NCBI RefSeq assembly: GCF_009208585.1
Contig: NZ_WFLN01000006.1
Coordinates: 186,001-250,000, forward strand
Direction: 5' to 3'
Source of the DNA: Fluviispira multicolorata
Lineage (GTDB): Bacteria; Bdellovibrionota_B; Oligoflexia; Silvanigrellales; Silvanigrellaceae
Length of the DNA stretch: 64,000 bases
Shown here: positions 54,181 to 63,259 of the stretch, piece by piece
How the letters are laid out: every line of letters starts with the position of its first letter
Position numbering within the stretch: the first letter of the stretch is position 1
Notes under the pieces: model-generated
Told to the model about the DNA's origin: nothing
Databases searched by the model: none
The model's input: only the letters and a program-made list of their open reading frames with translations
Program-made: the position numbers and the translations under genes

Positions 54181-54599
54181 AGAATTTTCTCCATTACAAA
54201 AGCATTTTCCATATTTTTATAATATTTGTTTCTTACAGCAATTTTTAAAAAGCCTAACTTCGTATAAAACGATGATGCAGCAATATTATTTTCACCAACC
54301 TCTAAAATAATTTTATTAACTTGAAAGTTTCCTAAATATTTATTTGAGTATTCAAAAATATTTAGTAATAATTCAGAGATACCCCTTCTTCTATAATCAT
54401 TATTTACAAAGAGATAATCCATCTCAGATTCATTCATAATAATATTCATATTTAAAAATGCAATTAATTTATTTTCTTCAAAAATGGCATAAAAATTAGA
54501 GAAATATTTTTCGTTATTCACATGAATACATTGATTAAAAAAGTTTTCAAATGAATTTAATGATTGAGAATATGCATCTGCTAATGAAATTTCATACAT
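54177..54599 (-). CDS. GNAT N-acetyltransferase (RimI-like); reading frame extends further upstream
   Basis: The coordinates use the first ATG (140 residues). The GNAT core is clear: beta strands around FYAIFEENKLIAFLNM, the acetyl-CoA loop NNDYRRRGISELLL, and a C-terminal SSFYTKLGFLKIAVRN segment as in RimI. However, the same frame is open for 59 more codons upstream to ATT 54776, reads as ordinary protein (KNIVFSWCGNIFTATLKIDG), and has GGAG exactly 6 nt before that ATT. The true protein may be about 199 residues with a rare ATT start, or the gene has lost its start codon. It overlaps the GT9 start by 4 nt. Substrate is unknown. Confidence 0.82.
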   Translation of the reverse strand: MYEISLADAYSQSLNSFENFFNQCIHVNNEKYFSNFYAIFEENKLIAFLNMNIIMNESEMDYLFVNNDYRRRGISELLLNIFEYSNKYLGNFQVNKIILEVGENNIAASSFYTKLGFLKIAVRNKYYKNMENAFVMEKIL

Positions 54600-54785
54600 T
54601 TTTTTTGCAATATGTTCTTCATTATCATTTATAAATAATGGATTATTTTCAACAAATGAAAGTTGAGCAAGATTTGAAATAAATGAATCAAAATATTCTT
54701 GATTTATTTTCTCTCCATCAATTTTTAAAGTTGCAGTAAAAATATTACCGCACCAAGAAAAAACTATATTCTTAATAATACTCTC

Positions 54786-55433
54786 CTATCCATTATTAGA
54801 TTCTTTTTCACTTGTAGTGTTTATCATTCTCCAAGTAAAGGGAGTCGACCAAAGAGTTGGATTTTTATTAAATCCACCTTTAATAGATCTATAAACTTCT
54901 GAACGCAAAACAACATTAACAAAATCTCTAATAGTTTCTTCTGAAAAATTATTAAGTTGTTTTGCATCTTCTGCATTTAAATCTTGCCAAGGTTTTTGTT
55001 TCTTTACATTGCTTGTAATATTATCAATCGCAGCTTTTGGAATTTGAAAAAGCTTTAATTGAAAACTTTCATTCCAGGTCGTACAAATGTATAAGATTCT
55101 TTTTACATCATCTGGAAAATTTAATATATCTTTGTCATTTAACCCTGATGAAGAGGAATTATATTTCATTGGTAAAAATGAATGCCAATCAGTCGTCATT
55201 TTCACTTTTTCATCAGAGAGAAAATTTGAAATAGATAGTATTGCTTGAATATCAAGTGATGAATAAATATATAAACCCGATCTATCACCACAGCTCATAA
55301 TAGATTTATTAATCGAAATAATTTTATGTTCAGGTATTTTTTCTCCCACAGGATTTGAAATAATACTTGTTTGGGCATTAGACTGAAAATGAGGAAGCAA
55401 TAACACAAATATTAATTTAAATATTATCAACAT
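54786..55433 (-). CDS. Unknown secreted protein
   Basis: A 215-residue protein I do not recognise. The N-terminus is a signal peptide (about residues 1-19, MLIIFKLIFVLLLPHFQSNA). The mature part has two Cys and a Trp-containing C-terminus (TLWSTPFTWRM). ATG 55433 lies within the 3' end of the preceding beta-barrel gene (17-nt overlap), with GGAG directly against it, so initiation probably depends on coupling. A longer open frame to 55622 only shadows the preceding gene. Its stop TAG (54788-54786) shares bases with the Shine-Dalgarno of the next reading frame. Confidence 0.68.
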   Translation of the reverse strand: MLIIFKLIFVLLLPHFQSNAQTSIISNPVGEKIPEHKIISINKSIMSCGDRSGLYIYSSLDIQAILSISNFLSDEKVKMTTDWHSFLPMKYNSSSSGLNDKDILNFPDDVKRILYICTTWNESFQLKLFQIPKAAIDNITSNVKKQKPWQDLNAEDAKQLNNFSEETIRDFVNVVLRSEVYRSIKGGFNKNPTLWSTPFTWRMINTTSEKESNNG

Positions 55434-56055
55434 CTCCAAACACAAGTTCCATGCGATACATTTGAGCATGGTATTCAGATGATTGAATACCCCGCCACCT
55501 TTCAAATGAAAATTTAAGCGCAATCGATTTTGGAAATGTAACACGAAAACCAACTCCATATGTTGCAGAAATTTCACCAAATGCAGATTTTGCTCGAGCA
55601 GCAAACCAAGATCTGTCATCAAAAAATATAGTATAACCTATTCCACCTGCAAAATAAGGGCGAAACATATTTCCTAAATCATTTCCAAGTAAATAATCTA
55701 AGCGTGGTGTACCTTCGATTTTTGAAAAAATAGACAATGGACTCGTATCTTGATTGGTAGAGCTCTGATTTTGTGCTGAATTATTCCCAAGCCAATCAGA
55801 CCACCGTAAATCTATGCCTCCACTCCAAAAACCACGAATATGATGCTGCATTCCTAAAGAAAATCCATAACCTGACGCTCTATAAGAGTTAGCAGTCGAG
55901 TTAAGAACCTTTTCATTAAAAATTCCAAAGGAAAAAACAGTGCGCGGAAAAGTCATATTTTCATTTTTTTGTGGCACAAGTTGTGCAGAGATCCCATCGG
56001 TCATGGGATATGTCTCAATATGATTATTTTGAACGGGTGGCATTTCAGCTAGCAT
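55417..56055 (-). CDS. Outer-membrane beta-barrel-like protein, N-terminus disturbed
   Basis: A 212-residue protein with alternating polar/aromatic strands typical of small outer-membrane barrels (GYGFSLGMQHHIRG, YFAGGIGYTIFFDD, ISATYGVGFRVTFP, ALKFSFERW) and an amphipathic end. No signal peptide follows ATG 56055 and no good ribosome-binding site precedes it. Upstream in the same frame, an ATG at 56109 begins a signal-peptide-like stretch (MQKVMQLLLIMLT) stopped by TGA at 56070-56068. This suggests a nonsense change or alternative start. It appears to be the first gene of the operon ending at the UbiG-like methyltransferase. Confidence 0.65.
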   Translation of the reverse strand: MLAEMPPVQNNHIETYPMTDGISAQLVPQKNENMTFPRTVFSFGIFNEKVLNSTANSYRASGYGFSLGMQHHIRGFWSGGIDLRWSDWLGNNSAQNQSSTNQDTSPLSIFSKIEGTPRLDYLLGNDLGNMFRPYFAGGIGYTIFFDDRSWFAARAKSAFGEISATYGVGFRVTFPKSIALKFSFERWRGIQSSEYHAQMYRMELVFGDVDNI

Positions 56056-56133
56056 TCGAATATTCTTTCATGTCAACATTATTAAAAGCAATTGCATAAC
56101 TTTCTGCATTGGCTTTTAGAGAGCAGAGTTCAT

Positions 56134-56592
56134 ATGACTTCACACGTTACACTTTACACAGATGGTGCATGTTCTGGAAATCCTGGCCCTGGTGGTTGGG
56201 GCTGTGTTCTACTTTATGCAGAGCATAAAAGAAGAATTTCTGGTTATGAGAGTCATACAACAAACAATAAAATGGAACTCATGGGAGTCATCAAAGGACT
56301 AGAAAGTTTATTACGCCCTATGCCAGTTCTTATTATCACTGACAGTCAGTATGTCAAAAATGCTTTTACAGAAGGTTGGCTTGAAAACTGGCAACGAAAT
56401 GGTTGGAAAACAAAAAATGGCAAGCCAGTAAAAAATCAAGAAGAATGGATTCGTTTGAGTCTTTTACAAAGAAAACATGTTCTTTCATGGCAATGGGTTA
56501 AAGGGCATTCTGGTGATAAGTTCAATGAAATGTGTGATGAGCTGGCACGCAATGCAATCACTCAAAAAAAGGGTATTGATGAAAAGTTTTAA
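56134..56592 (+). CDS. rnhA: Ribonuclease HI
   Basis: Cleaves RNA in RNA-DNA hybrids. With ATG 56134 the protein has 152 residues, like E. coli RNase HI (155). Catalytic residues are in their usual settings: D10 in YTDGACSGNPGPGGW, E48 in NNKMELMG, D70 in ITDSQYV and D134 in NEMCDELA. The basic-protrusion Trp-rich region (WLENWQRNGWKT) is present. An in-frame TTG at 56092 would add 14 residues without homology. Its stop is adjacent to the stop of the convergent gene, with no spacer. Confidence 0.96.
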   Translation: MTSHVTLYTDGACSGNPGPGGWGCVLLYAEHKRRISGYESHTTNNKMELMGVIKGLESLLRPMPVLIITDSQYVKNAFTEGWLENWQRNGWKTKNGKPVKNQEEWIRLSLLQRKHVLSWQWVKGHSGDKFNEMCDELARNAITQKKGIDEKF

Positions 56593-58392
56593 TTAAGTAT
56601 CACTTTTTTCATCTCTATATAAAAAATCCAAAGGAAGGCTCTCATCAATTTGATCGGGATCTTTATTAGGAATTAGGCATAAATCATTAACATTCACTCT
56701 ATTAAAAAGATTATTAAATCCTTCATAAGAGCCTTCTAAATAAGAGAGATATAAATTTGCAGTTAACTTTTTGATAATATCGTTATTCCAATAATTATCT
56801 AGCTCATAATCATAACTTTGGACAAAATTTTCATTATTTTTCCAATTCGAATTTACAATATAAACAAGGCTCGAATCAAATTCGACATCAGCAGATTTTA
56901 TATCTTCATCCTTATTTATCTCATCAATAATTACTTGTGTTTTATTTGGAACTGATTGAATAAGTGCTGTATAAATAATAAAATTATTCTGATTATTGAT
57001 TACAAAAAGTTGATAAAACCCAATTGGAACATTATAAAAAAAACCGACTAAATCATTTACAAATTTATTTTCTACTGAAAAAAATTTTATATTATTATTT
57101 CCAGAAAAATCCCTTAGAAAAACAGATATTTTATCAGATCGTATTGTGCCTTGTAAATTCAACCCCAAGAAAACAGATCCTAAATCTTGAGTTTTAAGTG
57201 GGTTAAGATACTCTTGATTTTCTTTCATGAGATTAGGATTGAATATTTTTAAAATCACTGGAGAAAGTTTATCAACATAAACTTGTCCTGGCTGATAATC
57301 TTCCTTGAGATTTAACAAATTTCTTGTATAAAATTCTGAATTCATTTTCAAAATATAAAACCTACCGCTTTTCTCATATGGTAATTTATAATCAATTGTT
57401 AAAAGGTCATTGCCAAGCGGAAAATACACTAACTCATTTTTTAATTTATTTGAAACACTTACTGATGAGTAATTTGGAGATGTTTTTAATGATAATTTTG
57501 CCGGATTTGAATATGCAAAACTTCTTCCTCCAACAAGCTCCTTCACTTCAACAGGGCGAAATATTGAAGAATTCAAATCGAAAAATAAATCATCTGAAAA
57601 TGAAAATGCAGACAATAAAACATCAAATGTATAAGATGCGCCAGTCCTTAAATTAAATTGTAACCTAAAATTATCGGACTCTAAATTACAATTAAACTCA
57701 TTTTTTAGGCAAGAATTAACATTAAAAAAACAAAAATGTCCGCTTTGAGTCATCGCATTTAATTCACGAGATGGGAGATCATCTACAGTAAAGTATTTTG
57801 CAAAAAAACTTTTCCCATAATTATTTTTTAGAGTAACTTTTCCACCTTCTAAATCTACTGGTGAAACTCCTTGGGCATATCCACAAAAACCTGTGTTTTC
57901 AAAATACTGTTTTTTATCCTCACTAAATAATTGGGCTAAAGTAGAAGTAAAGCCATGACTTTTTAGTATTACATTATAAAAATTTGCATTTTCAGATACA
58001 TAGACTGGCAAAATTCTTTTATTTAACAAACCACTTTGATCCCAAAAGTAGAGACTAAAAGAACTCCCAACGGGAACAACGTTTTTTGGAATTGAAAAAC
58101 AACCATTATTATCAGGATAAAATTCAAATTCGTCACTATTTTTTCCTGAATATTGAATCCCACCAAACCGAATTACAATATTATTGTTGTATTTTTTAAA
58201 GTAATTATCGTCTTCTGGAATAATTATTTGTCCAGCAAGAGCTCCATCTCTTGAACAGTTATAAGTATTATAATCTATATTATTTTCGTTATCATTTAAT
58301 TGATTTGTTTCTTTTATAAATGACCAAGATATACAACTAGGAAAAAAGGGGATAAGAAATAAAAATATTTTAATAAAACATTTTAAATTCAA
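56593..58392 (-). CDS. Unknown exported, possibly lipid-anchored protein
   Basis: A 599-residue protein I do not recognise. The N-terminus is a signal peptide (about 1-20, IKIFLFLIPFFPSC) with a Cys that might be lipidated, although the lipobox is poor. The mature part is rich in Asn, Phe and Tyr, with many short beta-like strands and scattered Cys residues, suggesting a multi-domain beta-rich surface or periplasmic protein. AAGGG lies close (2-3 nt) to the ATG. It starts 13 nt after the ppx stop on the same strand, so it may be expressed with ppk-ppx, but no functional link is evident. Confidence 0.75.
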   Translation of the reverse strand: MNLKCFIKIFLFLIPFFPSCISWSFIKETNQLNDNENNIDYNTYNCSRDGALAGQIIIPEDDNYFKKYNNNIVIRFGGIQYSGKNSDEFEFYPDNNGCFSIPKNVVPVGSSFSLYFWDQSGLLNKRILPVYVSENANFYNVILKSHGFTSTLAQLFSEDKKQYFENTGFCGYAQGVSPVDLEGGKVTLKNNYGKSFFAKYFTVDDLPSRELNAMTQSGHFCFFNVNSCLKNEFNCNLESDNFRLQFNLRTGASYTFDVLLSAFSFSDDLFFDLNSSIFRPVEVKELVGGRSFAYSNPAKLSLKTSPNYSSVSVSNKLKNELVYFPLGNDLLTIDYKLPYEKSGRFYILKMNSEFYTRNLLNLKEDYQPGQVYVDKLSPVILKIFNPNLMKENQEYLNPLKTQDLGSVFLGLNLQGTIRSDKISVFLRDFSGNNNIKFFSVENKFVNDLVGFFYNVPIGFYQLFVINNQNNFIIYTALIQSVPNKTQVIIDEINKDEDIKSADVEFDSSLVYIVNSNWKNNENFVQSYDYELDNYWNNDIIKKLTANLYLSYLEGSYEGFNNLFNRVNVNDLCLIPNKDPDQIDESLPLDFLYRDEKSDT

Positions 58393-58405
58393 AATTCATT
58401 ACCCT

Positions 58406-59980
58406 TCAATGTTCTAAAATAATTTCTAAAGTACTTGAAAAAACATTTTCAAATGCTTTCTTTTCAATTGCTGCTTCATACATTTCAAGTTCAATATCCT
58501 GTCCTGCTCTCATATGCACCGATAAACTCATTTTAGATGTAAAAAATTCATTGAGTTTTATTTCATGAATTTTACCTTGCCGACCCCTGTCTAAGCTAAC
58601 TGCTAAGCGTAAAATAGCTGCACAAATATTAACAGCTCGTTGCATATCTTTATCAAAATCACAATACACTTCGTCATTTTCTCTAGGCATACGCTTACGA
58701 TGATAACGAACTATTGTTGCAATAATCTGCATCTCACGAGTTGTAAATCCAGGCAAGGTTGCATTGCGAATAAAGTAAAAGGTGTGCTTGTGATGTCCTG
58801 TATGCCCAATAAATAATCCACATTCATGTAAATATGCAGCAGATCGTAAATATTCACGCCATGAATTTGAAAGATTATGTTTTTCAATTAATTGATCAAA
58901 TAAACTAACAGAAAAAGACGTAATATGAAAAGCATGGGCTTCATCTATATGAAATTTTTGTCCGAATGATCTTACTGAGCGCCAACGAACATCACTCGTG
59001 TCACCTTGTAACCACACACCATCACGTAACATCGTGTCGTATAATATGCCTTCACGAATTGCAGTTAATGATATTATCCATTCACGGATTCCAAGTATTT
59101 TAGTAATTGAACTTAATACAAATAAGCCCGCTACAATAATATCTGCACGCTTTGCATCTAATCCTGGTAACTGTCTTCTCTCTCTAAGAGAACGTGCTCT
59201 TAATATTGCTTCTTTCGCAATCCAAATTTCTTTCGCTGATAATACATTGCCATGCAATGATATAGGAATTTCAGAGTTTGTTAAACCTAATACTAAAGAT
59301 TTAACTGCTTTTATCGTTCCGGATGAACCTACGGCACAATCAAATCCAATTCGTTCTACTTCTGATAAAACAGGCTCTAAGCGTGTGTTAATATAAAGCT
59401 CTAATGATCTTAAGTTCTCATCATTCAATGGGTCTGATTGTACAAAACCTTGTGTCAAACGAACACAGCCTAATTTTAATGAAGTTGCAAATCTTTCTTC
59501 ACCCCACTGCCCCACGACAATTTCTGTGGAGCCTCCACCAATATCAACAATTAATGTCGACTTATCTTGAATTGGCAATCCCTGTTGCACACCTAAATAA
59601 ACCAATCGTGCTTCTTCTTGGCCAGAAATAATTTCAATATCAATCCCAGTTTTTTTATAAATTTTAGCAACAAAGTCGATTCCATTTTTTGCTTCACGCA
59701 GAGCACTTGTTCCAACAGCACGAATGTGAGCCCCTCGAAAATCAGCAATTTCTTTCATTTTTTTCAGAACAGAAATTAGTCTATTTAGGGCATCATTATT
59801 TAAATTTCCATCGGAATCAAAAGATGCAGCTAAACGTACCTGATCTTTTTCTGAATCAATAATTGTGAAAGTTTCTGGAGATTCCATTTCAACAACAAGC
59901 ATATGTACACTATTGGAACCAACATCAATTGCAGCAATTCTTTTTTTTTCAAAAATTTTTTTGGGAGGCAGATTAAACAT
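58406..59980 (-). CDS. ppx: Exopolyphosphatase / pppGpp phosphohydrolase (Ppx/GppA)
   Basis: Removes terminal phosphates from polyphosphate or converts pppGpp to ppGpp. The N-terminal actin-like domain shows AAIDVGSNSVHMLVVE, the RAVGTSALREAKN segment, the catalytic ISGQEEARLVYLGV and the phosphate loop DIGGGSTE. The C-terminal half is a HD-type helical domain (HECGLFIGHTGHHKH near residue 390), giving the 524-residue long form. Its ATG overlaps the ppk stop as TAATG, so synthesis and degradation of polyphosphate are coupled. Confidence 0.95.
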   Translation of the reverse strand: MFNLPPKKIFEKKRIAAIDVGSNSVHMLVVEMESPETFTIIDSEKDQVRLAASFDSDGNLNNDALNRLISVLKKMKEIADFRGAHIRAVGTSALREAKNGIDFVAKIYKKTGIDIEIISGQEEARLVYLGVQQGLPIQDKSTLIVDIGGGSTEIVVGQWGEERFATSLKLGCVRLTQGFVQSDPLNDENLRSLELYINTRLEPVLSEVERIGFDCAVGSSGTIKAVKSLVLGLTNSEIPISLHGNVLSAKEIWIAKEAILRARSLRERRQLPGLDAKRADIIVAGLFVLSSITKILGIREWIISLTAIREGILYDTMLRDGVWLQGDTSDVRWRSVRSFGQKFHIDEAHAFHITSFSVSLFDQLIEKHNLSNSWREYLRSAAYLHECGLFIGHTGHHKHTFYFIRNATLPGFTTREMQIIATIVRYHRKRMPRENDEVYCDFDKDMQRAVNICAAILRLAVSLDRGRQGKIHEIKLNEFFTSKMSLSVHMRAGQDIELEMYEAAIEKKAFENVFSSTLEIILEH

Positions 59981-62307
59981 TACTTTTTCTTCTTTTTCTT
60001 TGCCACGTTTTTTTTCTTCTCTTCAACAACCAAAGAAGGTATGAAACGCTCAGGAATGCGTTCAAAATCTTTTTTGTCAAAAAGCGGCTTTATTGCTTGA
60101 TCATACGCAATAGATTTTACCCCATAACGTCGAGCTTCTTCAATAAATTTTTCTTGACATCGGAAGAGCGGCTCTCCATTTTGTGTTTGACTTTTTATAT
60201 AAGAACCATTGCTTTGCATATAGTGGCTCTTACAGTTATCATTTAAGAAATTATTTAAAATTCCTGTAACTTTAGCTTTTAATTCTATATGATCAATAGG
60301 CCAAACAATTTCAATTCGTTTATCCATATTGCGCTGCATAAAATCAGCACTTCCACAATATATTAAAGGATCTCCTTTATTTTTAAACCAAAATATTCTA
60401 GAATGCTCTAAAAATCTATCAATAATACTAATGACTTTAATATTTTCTGAGACTCTTTTAATACCAGGCCTTAAAATACAAACTCCTCTAATAATTAAAT
60501 CTATTTTTACACCTTTTTGACTTGCTTTGTAAAGTGCTTGGCAAAGTTTCGTATCAACCAAAGAATTCATTTTTAAAATAATATGAGCAGGGTTTTCAGG
60601 TGAATGAAGTTTTTTTTCATGCTCTATCAATTGAATAATTTGCTCTCTTAATCGAAAAGGAGCTACTTTTATTTTTTCGAAATCAGGGGCGCGAAAACGC
60701 GTCTTTTCTTGATCTCTTAAAATATTAAATCCAGTCAAAAAATTAAATAAATTTGCAACATCGTCACACAGTGCAGCATCTGCTGTTAAATGTCCAATAT
60801 CGGTATATAATTTAGCTGTCGCGCTATTGTAATTACCTGTTGAAATATGCACATACTTTTGTAGATAATTATTTTTTTCTTTACGAATAACAAGTGTACA
60901 TTTTGCATGCGTTTTTAAATCAATAAAACCAAAAACAACATGTGCTCCAGCGCGTTCAAGTCTTTTTGCCCATTCAATGTTATTGGCTTCATCAAATCTT
61001 GCCTTTAGCTCTACCACAACAGTAACTTGCTTTCCTCTTTCTGCTGCATTGGAAAGTGCTTCAATAATTGGAGAATCTCCACCTGAGCGATACAAAGTTT
61101 GCTTTATTGCAAGAACCTTTTCATCTTTTGCGGCACTTCTTAAGAAATCAAGCACACTAGCAAATGAATCATAAGGATGATGCAATAAAATATCTTTTTC
61201 TCTTATTATATCAAAAATATCCCGATTTTCATCTACAAGTACGACATTTAATCTTGGATTAAATGCGGGGTCTTTTAAAATAGGATCGACTCTTTCTACT
61301 TTTAGGAGCGGAACTAAATCACGATAATTAATTAATCCTTCAATTTCATATAAGTCAGAAGAGTCAAGCTCTAGAACTCCTGCAAGTTTATTTCTTAACC
61401 AATCAGGCATATTTTTTTCATATTCAAGTCGCACAACTGTTTTTTGTTCTCGATCTTTTAATTCATATTCAATTGATTTCATTAAATCTTTAACTTCTCC
61501 TTCAAGAAGTTGATAATCAAGATTTCGTGTCACGCGAAATGAATGGGCACCCGTAACTCGAGTCCATGGAAAAAGAGCTGGCATATAACTTTTAATAAGC
61601 TCTTCTACTAGAAAAAACCGATGTTTATTTGTTTTAATTGTTATAGGAATGAGTCTCTGTATTTTTTGTGGAATTTCAACCAAAGCAAGCAGTGGCTCTC
61701 CATTTTCAGAAATACCTTCAAAAGTTACGGCTAAATAAAGTGATAAATTAGATAAATAAGGAAATGGATGTGCGGGATCAATCGCTAATGGAGTGAGAAC
61801 TGGAAAAATCTGACTTTCAAAATGTGCATCTAGTTTTTCTTCATCAGAACGAGTTAAATCTTCAATATTTGCAATTGAGATATGATGATTTGATAAAGCT
61901 GGAAATATTTGTGAGTATAAACATTTTTCAGCCCGCTTTATTAAACCACGAACTTTAATAGCAACTTCATCAAGTGTCTCATCAAATTCTTCTTCATCAA
62001 GATAAATATTATTAGGCTTAACAACAAGTTTTAATAATCCTGATAATCTTACCATAAAAAATTCATCTAAATTTGATGCAAAAATTGTACAAAATTTAAG
62101 TCTCTCAAATAAGGGAACACTCTTATTCTCAGCTTCTGTTAAAACTCTCTCGTTAAAAGAAAGCCAAGCAATTTCTCTATTTAAAAATAAATCATGATCA
62201 TCTAAATGAATTTGCTTTAATTGAACAAGTTCTTTTATTTGATTTTGACTCGAATAAGGTATTAAATTTTTGTTTTTTTTTAATTCTGAACTAGATATTT
62301 TGCTCAT
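59980..62307 (-). CDS. ppk: Polyphosphate kinase 1, with a lysine-rich C-terminal tail
   Basis: Membrane-associated enzyme that makes polyphosphate from ATP. The family segments are present: FLNREIAWLSFNERVL near the N-terminus, IFASNLDEFFMVRLSG, the HHPYDSF segment, the autophosphorylated His in IDLKTHAKCTLV and the second essential His in LEHSRIFWF. Length is 775 residues from ATG 62307, which has GGA 8 nt upstream. This start overlaps the ribF end by 17 nt; frames reaching 62355 are not needed. An odd feature is the C-terminal tail, which ends in KKKNVAKKKKKK, an unusual run of Lys. Confidence 0.95.
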   Translation of the reverse strand: MSKISSSELKKNKNLIPYSSQNQIKELVQLKQIHLDDHDLFLNREIAWLSFNERVLTEAENKSVPLFERLKFCTIFASNLDEFFMVRLSGLLKLVVKPNNIYLDEEEFDETLDEVAIKVRGLIKRAEKCLYSQIFPALSNHHISIANIEDLTRSDEEKLDAHFESQIFPVLTPLAIDPAHPFPYLSNLSLYLAVTFEGISENGEPLLALVEIPQKIQRLIPITIKTNKHRFFLVEELIKSYMPALFPWTRVTGAHSFRVTRNLDYQLLEGEVKDLMKSIEYELKDREQKTVVRLEYEKNMPDWLRNKLAGVLELDSSDLYEIEGLINYRDLVPLLKVERVDPILKDPAFNPRLNVVLVDENRDIFDIIREKDILLHHPYDSFASVLDFLRSAAKDEKVLAIKQTLYRSGGDSPIIEALSNAAERGKQVTVVVELKARFDEANNIEWAKRLERAGAHVVFGFIDLKTHAKCTLVIRKEKNNYLQKYVHISTGNYNSATAKLYTDIGHLTADAALCDDVANLFNFLTGFNILRDQEKTRFRAPDFEKIKVAPFRLREQIIQLIEHEKKLHSPENPAHIILKMNSLVDTKLCQALYKASQKGVKIDLIIRGVCILRPGIKRVSENIKVISIIDRFLEHSRIFWFKNKGDPLIYCGSADFMQRNMDKRIEIVWPIDHIELKAKVTGILNNFLNDNCKSHYMQSNGSYIKSQTQNGEPLFRCQEKFIEEARRYGVKSIAYDQAIKPLFDKKDFERIPERFIPSLVVEEKKKNVAKKKKKK

Positions 62308-63256
62308 TTTGGTCATCCATAAAATAAGATCTTGTTTTTTGGACGTCCTTTGCAATTTGTTCTTTCAATTGTTCCATTCCATTGAATTTCATTTCACCTC
62401 GTATAAATTTCTTTAGATGAAATTTGATTTTACGGGTGTATATATCATCAGAAAAATCGAGGATATGTGCTTCAATTTGTAACATTAAACCACTTGCAAT
62501 TGTAGGACGAACACCACAGTTCATAACGGCTGGCAATAGTTTTCCACTAGAATCTAACTCAACATAACATGCGTATACACCATACTTTGGGACCACAAGT
62601 ATATCATCAAGTAAAATATTAGCGGTTGGAAAACCAATTAATCGGCCGCGCTGATCTCCTTTTACTACCATGCCTGACAAAAAATAGGAATGGTCTAAAA
62701 GCTTCTCTGCGTATTCGGCATCACCTTGCAGTAAGGCTTCGCGCACTAAAGATGAGGAAACAATTTTTTCATTTGATAATTTATGGGCGGATGCTTGCTT
62801 AATTATCCATCCTACATTTTCAGCAAAATTTTTCATATGACTAAAATTGCCTTTTCTTTGCTTCCCATAACAAAAATCATGACCAATTAAAATAGTATTA
62901 ATTTGAAAATGATTTTTAAGCCACCCACAAAAATCATCCGCCGTTAAAGAAGAAAATTCTTTTGAAAAAACTTGCACCATAACAAGATCTACTCCCGCAT
63001 TTAATAATAATGCGGTTTTTTCTTTCAGAGATGTTAAAAGTGGCTTTGGGGAATCTGGTGAAAAAAATGTAGCTGGATGAGGATCAAATGTAATAACAGC
63101 AATTTTAGTATTCGGAGAATATTTTTTTAATTCTTGTATTAAGAATAAATGCCCCGAGTGCACACCGTCAAAATTACCAATTGTTAAAGAAAATCTTTCT
63201 TTATTTTTGAAAGCTTCCTTATCTCCAAAAATCTGAAATGAGTCTTTTAAAGACAT
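62291..63256 (-). CDS. ribF: Bifunctional riboflavin kinase / FAD synthetase RibF
   Basis: Converts riboflavin to FMN and then FAD. The N-terminal nucleotidyltransferase domain has LTIGNFDGVHSGH and ITFDPHP. The C-terminal flavokinase domain has the GDQRGRLIGFPTANI motif. The 321-residue length is typical. It starts 3 nt after the glyS stop, with only a weak AGGT upstream, and overlaps ppk downstream, so glyS-ribF-ppk-ppx form one tight run. Identification is secure. Confidence 0.95.
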   Translation of the reverse strand: MSLKDSFQIFGDKEAFKNKERFSLTIGNFDGVHSGHLFLIQELKKYSPNTKIAVITFDPHPATFFSPDSPKPLLTSLKEKTALLLNAGVDLVMVQVFSKEFSSLTADDFCGWLKNHFQINTILIGHDFCYGKQRKGNFSHMKNFAENVGWIIKQASAHKLSNEKIVSSSLVREALLQGDAEYAEKLLDHSYFLSGMVVKGDQRGRLIGFPTANILLDDILVVPKYGVYACYVELDSSGKLLPAVMNCGVRPTIASGLMLQIEAHILDFSDDIYTRKIKFHLKKFIRGEMKFNGMEQLKEQIAKDVQKTRSYFMDDQNEQNI

Positions 63257-63259
63257 AAA

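Noticed and set aside
55434..55622. Longer N-terminus for the unknown secreted protein
   Set aside because: It would shadow the beta-barrel coding region in another frame, while ATG 55433 gives a clean signal peptide.
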